Below are positions 44,421 to 55,226 of a stretch of 64,000 nt of DNA, one piece after another. Under the pieces are notes generated by a model. That model saw only the letters and a program-made list of their open reading frames with translations, did not search any database and was not told the DNA's origin. The DNA comes from Cylicocyclus nassatus (Eukaryota > Nematoda > Chromadorea > Rhabditida > Strongylidae), in NCBI GenBank assembly GCA_958299035.1, contig CATQJL010000316.1, forward strand, positions 21,119,676 to 21,183,675, in the 5' to 3' direction. The first letter of the stretch is position 1. Each line of letters opens with the position of its first letter. A program made the translations under genes and the position numbers.

Positions 44421-44899
44421 TATAGGGCTTAGGTTTGACTAAAAATATTTCTAAATAAATTTCCTGTTGCTGAGAACATTTTTGCGAAGAGCATTCTACA
44501 AAAAAAAACTGCTCGAAGAAGCAATAATCTCCACAAATCATTCATTTCTCGAAATTCCTGATCCATGCATGATATTATTTTTATCTCGTTTACACGCTTT
44601 TTATGCAAACTCCCTCCTCACACAGACATTCAGATAACCCCCCTCCCACTTTTCTACCCTCTCAAAGAGAATTTGCTCTTTCAGTTCTTCTCATCAAGTT
44701 CCACAAAAGATCGCTAAGTAAGTAGCAGAACATATCGTTTTGGAAGTAGAAATACACCATAGGAATTATGTGTATTACAAAAAACACTTTTCTCACAGAA
44801 TCAGTTCCGACAGCAACGAAATCAGTCGTCTAAGAACTTTGTCAAAGAATCCTTCAATTTTTTCGCCAAAGAAATATGAAGCTTTACTACAAAAGGGAG

Positions 44900-47232
44900 C
44901 CACCCAAAAACCGTCAATCATAAGAACTGCACCGATCAAATTGCCCTACGTGCCGTTTACAAACCAGTTATCTATCTGAAAGACAGTTCATGCCCTACGT
45001 GCCGCTTGAAGACCGTCAAAAATTTACAAGAATTGCCCCAAACGTACAAAAATCTGTTTCCCTGCCCGATCGGGTTGCCCTACGTGCCGCTTACAGACCG
45101 AGAGTAACTATTCAAAATGAAAGTTTATTCCCTACGTGACGCTTGAAGACCGTTTAAGAATTATAAGGACTGCCCAAACATACAAAAATCAGTTTCCCTG
45201 CCCGATCGGGTTGCCCTACGTGCCGCTTACAGACCGATGGTAACTATTCAGAAAGAAAGTTTACGCGTTACGTACCGCTTGAAGACCGTTTAGGAATTAT
45301 AAGAACTGCCCAAACATACAAAAATCAGTTTCCCTGCCCGATCGGGTTGCCCTACGTGCCGCTTACAGACCGAGAGTAACTATTCAAAATGAAAGTTTAT
45401 TCCCTACGTGACGCTTGAAGACCGTTTAGGAATTATAAGAACTGCCCAAACATACAAAAATCAGTTTCCCTGCCCGATCGGGTTGCCCTACGTGCCGCTT
45501 ACAGACCGAGAGTAACTATTCAAAATGAAAGTTTATTCCCTACGTGACGCTTGAAGACCGTTTAAGAATTATAAGGACTGCCCAAACATACAAAAATCAG
45601 TTTCCCTGCCCGATCGGGTTGCCCTACGTGCCGCTTACAGACCGATGGTAACTATTCAAAAAGAAAGTTTATGCCTTACGTACCGCTTGAAGACCGTTTA
45701 AGAATTATAAGGACTGCCCAAACGTACAAAAATCAGTTTCCCTGCCCGATCGGATTGCCCTACGTGCCGCTTACAGACCGATAGCAACTATTCAGAAAGA
45801 AAGTTTATGCCTTACGTACCGCTTGAAGACCGTTTAGGAATTATAAGAACTGCCCAAACATACAAAAATCAGTTTCCCTGCCCGATCGGGTTGCCCTACG
45901 TGCCGCTTACAGACCGAGAGTAACTATTCAAAAAGAAAGTTTATGCCCTACGTGCCGCATGAAGACCGTCAAAAATTTACAAGAATTGCCCCAAACGTAC
46001 AAAAATCTGTTTCCCTGCCCGATCGGGTTGCCCTACGTGCCGCTTACAGACCGATAGCAACTATTCAGAAAGAAAGTTTATGCCTTACGTACCGCTTGAA
46101 GACCGTTTAGGAATTATAAGAACTGCCCAAACATACAAAAATCAGTTTCCCTGCCCGATCGGGTTGCCCTACGTGCCGCTTACAGACCGATAGTAACTAT
46201 TCAGAAAGAAAGTTTATGCCTTACGTGCCGCTTGAAGACCGTTTAGGAATTATAAGGACTGCCCAAACATACAAAAATCAGTTTCCCTGCCCGATCGGGT
46301 TGCCCTACGTGCCGCTTACAGACCGAGAGTAACTATTCAAAATGAAAGTTTATTCCCAACGTGACGCTTGAAGACCGTTTAAGAATTATAAGGACTGCCC
46401 AAACATACAAAAATCTGTTTCCCTGCCCGATCGGGTTGCCCTACGTGCCGCTTACAGACCGAGAGTAACTATTCAAAATGAAAGTTTATTCCCTACGTGA
46501 CGCTTGAAGACCGTTTAGGAATTATAAGAACTGCCCAAACATACAAAAATCAGTTTCCCTGCCCGATCGGGTTGCCCTACGTGCCGCTTACAGACCGATA
46601 GTAACTATTCAGAAAGAAAGTTTATGCCTTACGTGCCGCTTGAAGACCGTTTAGGAATTATAAGAATTGCCCCAAACGTACAAAAATCTGTTTCCCTGCC
46701 CGATCGGGTTGCCCTACGTGCCGCTTACAGACCGAGAGTAACTATTCAAAATGAAAGTTTATTCCCTACGTGACGCTTGAAGACCGTTTAGGAATTATAA
46801 GAACTGCCCAAACATACAAAAATCAGTTTCCCTGCCCGATCGGGTTGCCCTACGTGCCGCTTACAGACCGATAGTAACTATTCAGAAAGAAAGTTTATGC
46901 CTTACGTGCCGCTTGAAGACCGTTTAGGAATTATAAGAATTGCCCCAAACGTACAAAAATCTGTTTCCCTGCCCGATCGGGTTGCCCTACGTGCCGCTTA
47001 CAGACCGAGAGTAACTATTCAAAAAGAAAGTGCCTTATGTGCCGCTTGATGATCGTACATATAAAAAGCCAATTTTACGACTCAAGAAGGAGAAAACGAA
47101 ATCAAGTATTTACAGCGTATTCTCAAACTGCCGTGCATGCCACTCTTGGACTTTCAACTCTGAGAACTGCCCCAAAAGTACAAAAATCTGTTCCCTGCCC
47201 GATGGAATTGCCCTACGTGCCGCTTACACACC
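44900..47232 (+). repeat. 136-bp satellite array, about 15 full units plus diverged edges
   Basis: CCCGATCGGG, a 10-bp palindrome, recurs every 136-137 bp from 45065 to 46972. Each unit has two related half-units: TGCCCTACGTGCCGCTTACA followed after 52 bp by CCTACGTGMCGCTTGAAGACC. Two unit types alternate (GAGAGTAACTATTCAAAATG and GATAGTAACTATTCAGAAAG). Near the right end, type pairs repeat as 272-bp dimers. Edge units at about 44900 and 47170 are strongly diverged. The unit length is not a multiple of three, so it does not encode a repeated protein. Confidence 0.95.
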
Positions 47233-47372
47233 GATACCCAGTTGAAACCAGCGGGACTCAGTTACATAAGCAAAAGCAAGGCTGTTGTTAAATAAACGCT
47301 TCCAAAAGTACCAGCGAGACTAAGTTATGCACGCACTGTCTTGTCTACACGCGGAAGCAAGATAATCCTAAA

Positions 47373-47852
47373 GTGACTGTTGTTAGAGCATTTTTACGAA
47401 GAGTTGAGAATATAGATGAATTTAGCTCAAGTCACGCTTTCACGCAATTTGGCATCATTTCAAAAGCAACTAATAGGAGTAGAACATATTTGAAAGACAC
47501 ATTCTGGGATAACAAGTTCAATTTTGAAAAGCTGGTACAAATAACACCCGGACACTGGCGTCACAGTCTCAAAATTATTGCGACACTCATGATTGCCTTT
47601 CGAAACCCGTGTGACCCTTTTACGAAAATATGCTTGGTCACTCTTTTAAAATTTGGCAGCGTTCCAAATCCAAAGATCAGTGCATTTCATCATAATTTTT
47701 ACGTCTGCGGCCTCCTCGTTTGCCATGATCCAACTATCGGCGGCTTAATAACGAACAACGAATTCGTTATATATTACGTATATAACGAACAACGAATTCG
47801 TTATATATTACGTAGTGATAGCAATCAATTGAAGAGCATGAAATGCATGTAG
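47373..47852 (+). CDS. Unassigned 159-codon open frame next to the satellite
   Basis: I do not recognise it. The frame contains HWRHSLKIIATLMIAFRNPC and YVCGLLVCHDPTIGGL, with no clear domain, signal peptide or splice context. Its last part runs through the 34-bp tandem repeat at 47748-47815. The length is unusual for this AT-rich sequence, but there is no other sign that it is a gene. Confidence 0.2.
   Translation: MTVVRAFLRRVENIDEFSSSHAFTQFGIISKATNRSRTYLKDTFWDNKFNFEKLVQITPGHWRHSLKIIATLMIAFRNPCDPFTKICLVTLLKFGSVPNPKISAFHHNFYVCGLLVCHDPTIGGLITNNEFVIYYVYNEQRIRYILRSDSNQLKSMKCM
47748..47815. repeat. 34-bp tandem duplication of a palindromic unit
   Basis: Two adjacent copies of a 34-bp unit containing AACGAATTCGTTATATATTA. 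The AACGAATTCGTT core is self-complementary. Confidence 0.9.
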
Positions 47853-48094
47853 GCGCATCTCGTACAAAGCTTCAGCAGAGAAATCTACACATACACATAA
47901 ACATACACTCGCAGACGGACTATTAAAGCTCTCATTAATTAATGATTAAGAGGGATATTGATTTGTTGAATAATTTTCAATATGAATCAAGGTCACGTGT
48001 TGTTTCCTTATCCACAGCAGTAGGCGAACTCCAGAAGAAAGAAAAACAGTTAATGCACATTCAGCGAACGGCAAAAAGCAAAGTACGAGTCTAA

Positions 48095-48495
48095 CAAGGG
48101 AAAGATACTTGATCGCAGTGACGATTAGGTAAGCGGTGTATACCGCGTATCCCCAGACGGGAACCTCTAAGCCGCAATCCATATTTGCTATGACGTCATT
48201 CTGGAAGAGCTACGAAGGATTTTGCAAAATCGCAAAACCGGCAGCATCCAAGATGATGCCGAACCGACGTCATCCAGCTCACCAGTCCAAGAGACTATCC
48301 ACTGCACCAGCCGACCACGACAGCGATGAGCCAAGTCTAGTACTTGAATGCGCCTGCAGCACTAAAAATTCTTTGCCCTTCCGGAATGACGTCATAGCAG
48401 GTATGGAGTGCGGTTTAGAGATCACCATCTAGGGACGGTATACGCGGTATACACCGCTTACCCAATCGACACTGCGATCGAGTATCCTTCCCTTG
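48095..48495. mobile_element. PIF/Harbinger-like MITE, CAAGGGAAAGATACTTGATC ends, TAA duplication
   Basis: Arms of about 100 bp are inverted: CAAGGGAAAGATACTTGATC, GGTAAGCGGTGTATACCGCG and CTATGACGTCATTC recur in complement at the right. TAA lies at 48092-48094 and 48496-48498. The self-complementary TGACGTCA in each arm is a CRE-like sequence. No transposase. Confidence 0.85.
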
Positions 48496-48943
48496 TAAGA
48501 ATTACAAAAAAATTAGGGTGCAAATGAGCTGCAGCATACAAATCAAAGTTAAGAACGCCAAAAAACAGATTTTGGCTAGGTAAGTGAGCGAGGTTATTTG
48601 ACGTAGCGCATTTTCTCGACTTTTCATTTCTCTCTTCAAATCCTATGGAGATGAGCAATGTATAAATGTAATAAGTGTGACTGCTACAGACAGTGGTATG
48701 ATAGTAAATGTTGGCTGACGAATAACTAGAACCAACTTTGTGAAACTGACAAAATACCCGCAAAGATTGCAGATTGCAAAAAGGCCATGAAATCCAATGT
48801 CTTAAATACATAGATTAGGAAAAGGTTCGATTTTTTTCGATCAATCCAGATTAGATTGGTCTAAAAATGGCGAGTACTTCCCACGCCTACCGTAATCGTA
48901 ATGGCAGGGAAACTGGGTCAATGAACAAATACACCCACTGTGG

Positions 48944-49163
48944 TACAGTCGAGTAGATTTAGCGGTAAATATAGTGTGCTTGCACAGAAGGTGAAATGCG
49001 GTAAAATTGGCGCGTGAAGAAATAGTTTCGACTGTGACGCCGGCCAATTGCGCGCGCAAGATACCCGCGGTACTGGCGTGGCTACTTGTTCACGCGCAAA
49101 TTTCACCGCATTTCACCTTCTGTGCAAGCACACTATACAGCACACTAAATCTACTCGACTGTA
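48944..49163. mobile_element. 220-bp foldback MITE, TACAGTCGAGTAGATTTAG ends
   Basis: The outer 75-80 bp are inverted repeats, including GTGTGCTTGCACAGAAGGTG and AAATGCGGT...GCGCGTGAA. The GC-rich centre holds GCGCGCGCAAG. Ends start in TA, so a TA duplication is possible. Confidence 0.8.
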
Positions 49164-49208
49164 TCTTGGGTTACCTCGAGGTAAGTCCAACGGTGAAACC
49201 TTCGATTT

Positions 49209-49369
49209 AACTGGCTTGGAGGCTGGGCGGGGCTTTGTGACTTAATAAAGCCGCTCGCGCTAGCGCCGCACTCTGCCTCTCTCTCGCGCGCCTGCTCTCT
49301 GATCATTATCTAGCCTCATTTAAGTCACGAAGGCCCTCCTTCCAGCCGCTAAGCCAGTTGCAACGGGTA
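49209..49369 (+). mobile_element. 161-bp MITE, AACTGGCTTGGMGGCTGG ends, copy 1
   Basis: Inverted ends AACTGGCTTGGAGGCTGG / CCAGCCGCTAAGCCAGTT. The interior GCCGCTCGCGC and TCTCTCTCGCGCGC is shared in complement with 50149-50302. Confidence 0.8.
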
Positions 49370-49959
49370 AAACAACTTTTGTTATTGAATTATAGTTTTA
49401 AAGAAAACTAGTAGCCTACCTACGCGCTGGTTACAAATGACTGAGATAAAATTATTCTTAGATTGCAGGATGATTCACAATATCTGTTCAATTTCTTTTT
49501 CGTGGCTATCATCGACTTTGACATCAACACGTTTATGACACTTTTTCAGTGAAGAAATTCCTTCACATCGTAAATCATCGATGTCCTTTAGCGGAAGAAA
49601 TTGCTAAAGTCGATAACGGGCGACTATCATTCGTCAACTTCTTGTGTCACCAACGAAGGCTGACTCTATGGTTCAGAATGTAAGAAAGTTTAGTGTAAGT
49701 CGCACGACATGCGTTGAAGGGATCTTCGTGGCATGAAAGTTAATGAAAACAAGTCGCTTTCTACAGCGTTTCTTTTTTTCGTACCAGGTGAACAGCAGCA
49801 ACGTTTTCTCGGTTTTTTTTCAAAAGTGACAATAACCATTTAAAATGCTTCAAGAACTCTTGCAAAGTTAGTCAGTGGAACATTTGGAAACACTGCTACA
49901 CAATTTCTCAGTTTCCTTTTTGGAACTTTTTTTTCACAAGGCTTTATAATGCCGTTATG
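49370..49959. other. Between two MITEs, no gene recognised
   Basis: AT-rich. Part of it may belong to a decayed relative of the 35967 MITE, whose right part is recognisable from 49960 onward. Confidence 0.3.
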
Positions 49960-50130
49960 TGATGTAAGTTCATACTGTAATCCTACATTCATGATGAGAG
50001 ATGGGTGATTCGCTCCACACTGTGAATTTAAGCTGAAGCCTCCTTTATAGAATGGTACTTGAAGCTAAGCAGTAAATTCGGGGAAAGAGAGTTATTAACG
50101 ATCAAAAAATCTATACTTATTTTAGGGACA
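49960..50130. mobile_element. Right-end fragment related to the 35967 MITE
   Basis: Shares TGTAATCCTACATTCATGA, AATTTAAGCTGAAGCC and GAGAGTTATTAACGATCAAA with 36485-36600, ending in TTTTAGGGACATCC as a decayed terminal repeat. Confidence 0.55.
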
Positions 50131-50148
50131 TCCTTTACTCTTTGATTC

Positions 50149-50302
50149 AACTGGCTTGGCGGCTGGATGACGGGGCTTCGCGACCCAATTAAAGCCAGAT
50201 TATGATCAGAGAGCACGCGCGCGAGAGAGACGCAGACAGCGTAGAGGGCGCGAGCGGCTTTGATTATGTCACAAAGTCCGCCTTCCAGCGGCCAAGCTAG
50301 TT
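50149..50302 (-). mobile_element. 154-bp MITE, AACTGGCTTGGCGGCTGG ends, copy 2 (inverted to copy 1)
   Basis: Ends AACTGGCTTGGCGGCTGG / CCAGCGGCCAAGCTAGTT. The interior reads as the complement of 49209-49369. The two copies lie 780 bp apart in opposite orientation. Confidence 0.8.
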
Positions 50303-50563
50303 GAATTGAAGGTTACTGCTCCTAGCATGCTATTCACGGAGGTGATCATTCTAATTGTTGCGACAAGGGAGGCGTGCAAGTGTTGCGACAATCATGCTCA
50401 TTATGGAAGAATTATAGTGATGTTTCCCAAGTTGATGGGATATTGCTTGCGCATGAATTCATTGCATTTTCCTTGCACATTTGTGTCGGATCAACAGAAG
50501 CTTTATGCATCGCAACATTGAAGCTGAGTTTGTGAAGAGACTTGACTTGAAGATTATCGCTTA

Positions 50564-50611
50564 GGGCCGCATGCACTAACCTCCCCGCGGGGAGGTTAGT
50601 GCATGCGGCCC
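50564..50611. repeat. 48-bp perfect palindrome flanked by TTA
   Basis: GGGCCGCATGCACTAACCTC continues through CCCGCGGG to its exact complement, with no mismatch and no loop. TTA at 50561-50563 and TTA at 50612-50614 border it. Could be a minimal Harbinger-type insertion or an unrelated palindrome. Confidence 0.9.
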
Positions 50612-50763
50612 TTAAAGAACCTTTACTTCCGCCCCGCACCCTCCTGGGGGACGAGCTTCTGTAGAGATACAGCGATAACGGCAAAATGTAAGTGAAGTGG
50701 GAACTTACCGATACAGATTAGCATCATCAGAAGAGCCTTCAATTATAATAGTACTTTTAAGTA

Positions 50764-51240
50764 TTAGGTTGGCAAGAAAAGAATCTCGCTTTTTATTTCC
50801 TCGTCAAGGCATCGCAGTATGTCAGAACCCAAAGATGTGTGAGGTACCATTCGATAGAGCAAAACAAGCTCTACAAGAAGACATTAATGCTTTTGCACCA
50901 AAAGATATTTACGTGAAGTTTGAAAATAAATTCTAGAAAGCTTTAAACAACCAAAAAATCGAAGAAATTCGTATCTCGGTCAAAAATTATGGACCCCAAC
51001 TTGCTCACGGACATACATCCTTCAACAAGCATTCATACGCGCAGGTAGGTGGTGTAATTTTTCCTTGGCTAGACATGAAAAAATTGAAAATTTTCATGCC
51101 TCTGCTAAAATGATGTTGAGCTGTTCCCGCGTAAGTGTTTATTTCTACACTACTTAACTTGGGAAGTACAACCGTAGATTTTCCGCCTTCTATTCATTTG
51201 AATATTTCAATATTTGACAGCCAATCGATATTTTACAATA
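50764..51240. mobile_element. Mariner-like element, one recognisable end
   Basis: TA then TTAGGTTGGCAAGAAAAGAA starts the left end. The body shares TACCATTCGA, AACAAGCTCT and ACTTGCTCACG with 52038-52527 and GTTGAGCTGT / GGAAGTACAA with 54695-55160. The right end is unclear. Confidence 0.55.
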
Positions 51241-51280
51241 TGTGTCACCCAGCTGGTTCCGTGCTCTATGTCGATGCTCA

Positions 51281-51742
51281 CAAGGGGAAGTTCCAAAGTC
51301 AGCTCGGCCAACCCTGATGAGTCATATATCACCGTAACGGGCTTGAAACGCTAATTCCAAATCTGTTTTCCTTTTCTGCGGAACAACACTCCGAAAGAAG
51401 TTATGGGCGTTTATATGTCTAAATTTGTCATGTTCAAAGTGGCTTCAAATCAGTTAGAAGCTGTAAAACAACACCTAACGAATTTCATTATCTGTGTTCC
51501 GCCCCTTGTAATCAGTATACTTGATACAAAACTGATAAATTACTTTTATGTGTTATTGTACAGGTTTCGCCAATTTTAAGCCACTCAAAACATGACAAAT
51601 TTAGACCTTTAAACGCTCACAATTTCTCTCGGAGAGTTGTTCCGCAGAAAAGGAAAACAGATTTGGGATCAGCGTTTCAAGCCCTTTACGGTGATATATG
51701 ACCTATCCGGGTGGGCCGAGCCGACTTGGGAACTTTCCCTCG
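51281..51742. mobile_element. PIF/Harbinger-like foldback, CAAGGGGAAGTTCC ends
   Basis: Inverted arms exceed 150 bp: CAAGGGGAAGTTCCAAAGTC, GAGTCATATATCACCG and CGCTAATTCCAAATCTGTTT recur in complement at 51600-51742. Flanks are TCA and TTA, a decayed TWA duplication. Related to the element at 2330. Confidence 0.8.
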
Positions 51743-52037
51743 TTAGTCATAAATAAGCTCCCCTCATCTATTTGCAAGTGAATTTGTTTCGTAGTACCTA
51801 TTATAATTGGCAAAATTCCAAAAACACGTTTTACCGCGACAAATTTGGCCTTTCATTTGTGGGTGCCAAAGTTGTTTTGATGACAAGCGAGTAAAGCATA
51901 CATTTTGCATTACAGCACATAATATAGGCCAGCATAACTCTCAAAATTTTCCAGCGTAAAATCCTCAATTGTTTACTTTTGTGTGTGATAGGCGGTCGCA
52001 TCGCTCAAATTCGCTAGAGATTTGGACTTGCGAAGTA

Positions 52038-52527
52038 TTAGGTCATCCCAAAAGTTTTTTCGTATCAGACTTTTCACCAGCATAAGTCTGCTTTTCTTAG
52101 ACTTCTGATGAGAAGCGGAGTACCATTCGAAAGATTAAAGCAAGCTCTGCAATATGGCTTTTGAAATTTCGTATTAGGCTTGATCCGCATCGAATTTCAA
52201 GACAAAATGGAAAAAATTCAAAATTCCGGCAAAACAAAAATTATCGTATCTTAGTCCAGAAACACTCTGCAAAGTTCCCACTTGCTCACGCATATACTTT
52301 CCCCATCAGACATTTATAGATACACTTGCTGCGTTTTTCTGGCGGCCAGAAATCGAAAAAAAATAAAGGGCTCAATTTCTAACTTGGCCTATAATGAGTC
52401 TATGTTCTTCGCATTATATAGCTTACTCACTCAAGAATACTCCCACAAAATTGCATCCTTCTAGATGCCTTTTTGAGAAGTATCATTTTGAAGGTACGAA
52501 TACGAAAAAACTTTTGGGATGACCTAA
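52038..52527. mobile_element. 490-bp mariner-like MITE, TTAGGTCATCCCAAAAGTTT ends, TA duplication
   Basis: Inverted ends TTAGGTCATCCCAAAAGTTT / AAACTTTTGGGATGACCTAA, each next to TA (52036-52037, 52528-52529). No coding capacity. Confidence 0.88.
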
Positions 52528-52683
52528 TATTACCATCACGCATTTTTTTGTAAGGTAAACGACAGCTTACTACTTTGAAAGCCGTGTTTCATATTTTTGG
52601 TCATACCAGATATTTGATTGAACGCAAAGGAAAACTGTATTTAGCATCGCGCTTAAAGCAGCGCGAAAGTTTTGAAGAAAGTA

Positions 52684-53525
52684 TTAGGTTTTCCCGAAAG
52701 TTTTGTCGGTTTTTTTCATCGCTCACCCAAACTCACAGAAAGCCATTCCATGGACGAAATAGTGCAATTCTATTCAGATTTTTATACTCTTTCTTACAGC
52801 TTTATTTGTTTTCTGATCTACCTCGTCTTTGTGATGTTATCGCCATGGCTTTTTGAGCACCTCCGCAGTAGCGCCAAATTTTTCCTGAATTTTCAAAATT
52901 TTTATACTGATATTTTCAAGGAGCGCTGGTAACTGTTATGTAGAGCAAACCTTTGGCTACATTGTACTTGTTTTAGATTAAGTGGGCCTTGTTTATTAAG
53001 TCCGTTATGATTATTTATTCAGTAAAAACCGCGGCTTTTTAAATAGGTTTACTACGTAAAAGTACCGAAAATTCCAAAAAGCTGATTTTTGAAGCAAATC
53101 AAACTTGTTTAATAACAATCAAGTTTGAATTCGCAAAAACTTCAAAAGTTTTCTTGCTTTTGCTGCAGTTGCGTTTTTCATGACTTTGCTGAAAATCAAG
53201 GCCTCCGAAGAAATAATTTATTTGAGCTAAACACAGCAGATTAGGAGAATCAAAAAATATCTCCGTAAAGTTATTTGATCCATATTCAACCCTCTCCGAA
53301 ACTTTGGAATGAAATTATTGAAAAATAGCCTAACTTTAAGCAGATAAAAATGGCGGGTGAAGAATTTTGGCAATTATCAAAAGAAGCATACAGGATTGCG
53401 GTTCGAAAATGTAACCGTAAAAAAGAGAAGGAGTTGCATCAACACTTTAAAACTCATTCATATCTTCACTGTGCGTGGTTTTATGGTGGTTTGAAAAAAC
53501 CGACAAAACTTTCGGGACAACCTAA
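52684..53525 (+). mobile_element. 842-bp mariner-like element, TTAGGTTKTCCCGAAAGTTT ends, TA duplication
   Basis: Near-perfect inverted ends of about 34 bp (CCCGAAAGTTTTGTCGGTTT at the left; complement at the right) with TA on both sides. The left body carries CATGGCTTTTTGAGCACCTC and the right body ATGGCGGGTGAAGAATTTTG, blocks also found in the fragments at 14640 and 8426. Open frames are short and show no D,D34D transposase motif, so it is non-autonomous. Confidence 0.9.
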
Positions 53526-54694
53526 TATAATTCGAGACGTTTGCTCTATCCGTCAATCATAAAAGCCCTCTGAAAGCCTAAAATGTAAATTGCAAAAGCG
53601 GTTCAAGATCATTATGATTTATTGAGGACTAAAAAAGAAATCATGGGGATTTATAGTCACTGTAAAAAGGAGGAAAGCTGCAAGTTGAACATTGGCGAAT
53701 ATATGGTTTTTATTGTAAATCCAATGGATTGAAAAATGGCACAAACTCTCGAACTAACCTAGTACAAATCCAAATTGTTGTTTTACGTGTTGCCAAGTTT
53801 TTTGAATAGATGACAGATAATGAGACAAAGTTGAACAAGAAAGAGTGCTTGCGTGAGTCCTTCAAAACGATTTCCAGTCTTGATGCCAAGGGCCTTGTTA
53901 GGTTTTAGATTAAAAACTGCTTTTCGCTGAGAATATTGAACGAAGAACATTGAAAAAATCCTCAAATATTTGCCACCTTTCAAACACTGTACATTTTTTG
54001 AAGAAAGAGACTAGGGAATTGATCGCAAAGTTTATATCTTTCTTATCAATTTTTTGCCTCGAACACGTTTTTAATGCGTGCAGCAGATGCGTTTTGCCGT
54101 TTTGTCGTTGTTATTCCGCTGTTTTATTTGTTTCCAACTGAAAAATATCTAATAAGCGCAATCTCGGAAAAAAAGGCGTCGAAATGTATGCGACTTATCA
54201 CAGCCATATTGAATAGCGGTTTACGCACGCTGTATAAATAGATGCCAAAGTTGGAAAGCAACCATTTTTTTGTTGTACAGCGCTTTTGCGACCCCACACT
54301 GATCCAATTTATTAATACAACTCTAAGTACCATGTAGATAATCATCTATTACATTTGTACCACTCTAACTCCTTTTTATAGACAGAGGGTTCTTCAATTT
54401 GAGCGTCACGGTTGGCGCAGCCCAGGCCTTCGCGAGCCGAGACGCTTGGGTTTCTCGGCGCGCTCATCCTTAACGGGGACGGTATTTCTCCAAGCTTGAA
54501 GCGTGGAAAAGATCGTATTATCCCCAGGCATCATCATCATACACCTCAAGCACCCCAAATCCAGACTTCAATAAAGTTTTGTTCATGATAGAACCGTTAG
54601 TTCTATTGCAAACAAGCGATTATTGTGATTTGGAGACCGTAGTCGACAAAAATAAGTGAAAGTTATGGGAAACTCTCGCTCATAAGTGTTCCCT
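53526..54694. other. Intergenic with a GC-rich island
   Basis: AT-rich without a recognised gene, except for the GC-rich island at 54405-54500 listed next. AATAAAGTTTTG at about 54569 would be a possible poly(A) signal if the island were transcribed on the plus strand. Confidence 0.35.
54405..54500. other. GC-rich island with a strong hairpin, unassigned
   Basis: GCGAGCCGAGACGCTTGGGT then TTCTCGGCGCGC folds into a stem (CCGAG/CTCGG extended by GCG pairs). It is markedly GC-rich against an AT-rich background. I compared it mentally with U1-U6, 5S, SRP and SL RNAs and saw no match. It may be a structured non-coding RNA or an exon. Confidence 0.3.
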
Positions 54695-55160
54695 TATTAG
54701 GATATCTCATAATTCTTTTCCCTTCCAACTTTTAACGCGATCATCAATATTTTTTGCTCTTGGAATGTGGTTTGCTTTATCTTTTGAGAGAGCGCAGCAG
54801 ACCGTCCTCACTTATAATACGCAAAAATTTGCACAAGTTTGTTCCATAGGATTTTTAGACATCTGAATTTTAACTGCCCTACCCGAAAAAACCCTACAAT
54901 ATCTCAACTTGCTGACGCATAAAAGTTCCATATCGGACATTATTCTCGGTTATAAATCGGAAAAACGAAAAATTTCCATGCTTCACAAATCCTGTTGAGC
55001 TGTCGCCTTACTAATTGGCTACAAATTTATGGAAGTACAAGCCTAAAGTGTTAGCTTTGAAAAATTTTGTTTTTGAATAATATCAAGTAAGTGTGGAATA
55101 AAACTGGCTGCAAAATTTACAAAAGAACCTAGTTAGGTTGATCCAAAAATTTTGTCATTT
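54695..55160. mobile_element. Decayed mariner-like copy related to 50764
   Basis: Shares CAACTTGCTGACGCATA, TTTCCATGC...CTGTTGAGCTGT and GGAAGTACAA with 50990-51180. Finishes near AGTTAGGTTGATCCAAAAAT, a mariner-type end. Confidence 0.5.
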
Positions 55161-55189
55161 GATCCCACTCACAAATCCCGTTCAGTCAG

Positions 55190-55226
55190 TGGCGAATCCA
55201 GGATACCGTTCGTAGAGGGGGGGGGG
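55190..55226. repeat. CAGTGGCGAATCCAGG motif with 10-G tract
   Basis: CAGTGGCGAATCCAGGATAC leads to ten G at 55217-55226. CAGTGGCGNA followed by a G-run resembles the ends of some hAT elements in animal genomes, but no partner end was found. Confidence 0.5.

Noticed and set aside
44900..47232. CRISPR-like array
   Set aside because: The 136-bp units follow each other directly with no unique spacers, and the surrounding gene structure is eukaryotic.
48136..48432. 98-codon frame in the Harbinger-like MITE
   Set aside because: Starts and ends within the inverted arms; no domain and no similarity to transposase.
52575..52932. Two overlapping frames inside the mariner-like element
   Set aside because: No DDE transposase motif, and they conflict with each other; the element is non-autonomous.
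53350..53562. 70-codon frame at the right end of the mariner-like element
   Set aside because: It runs out through the terminal repeat; homologous copy at 8426 has no matching open frame.
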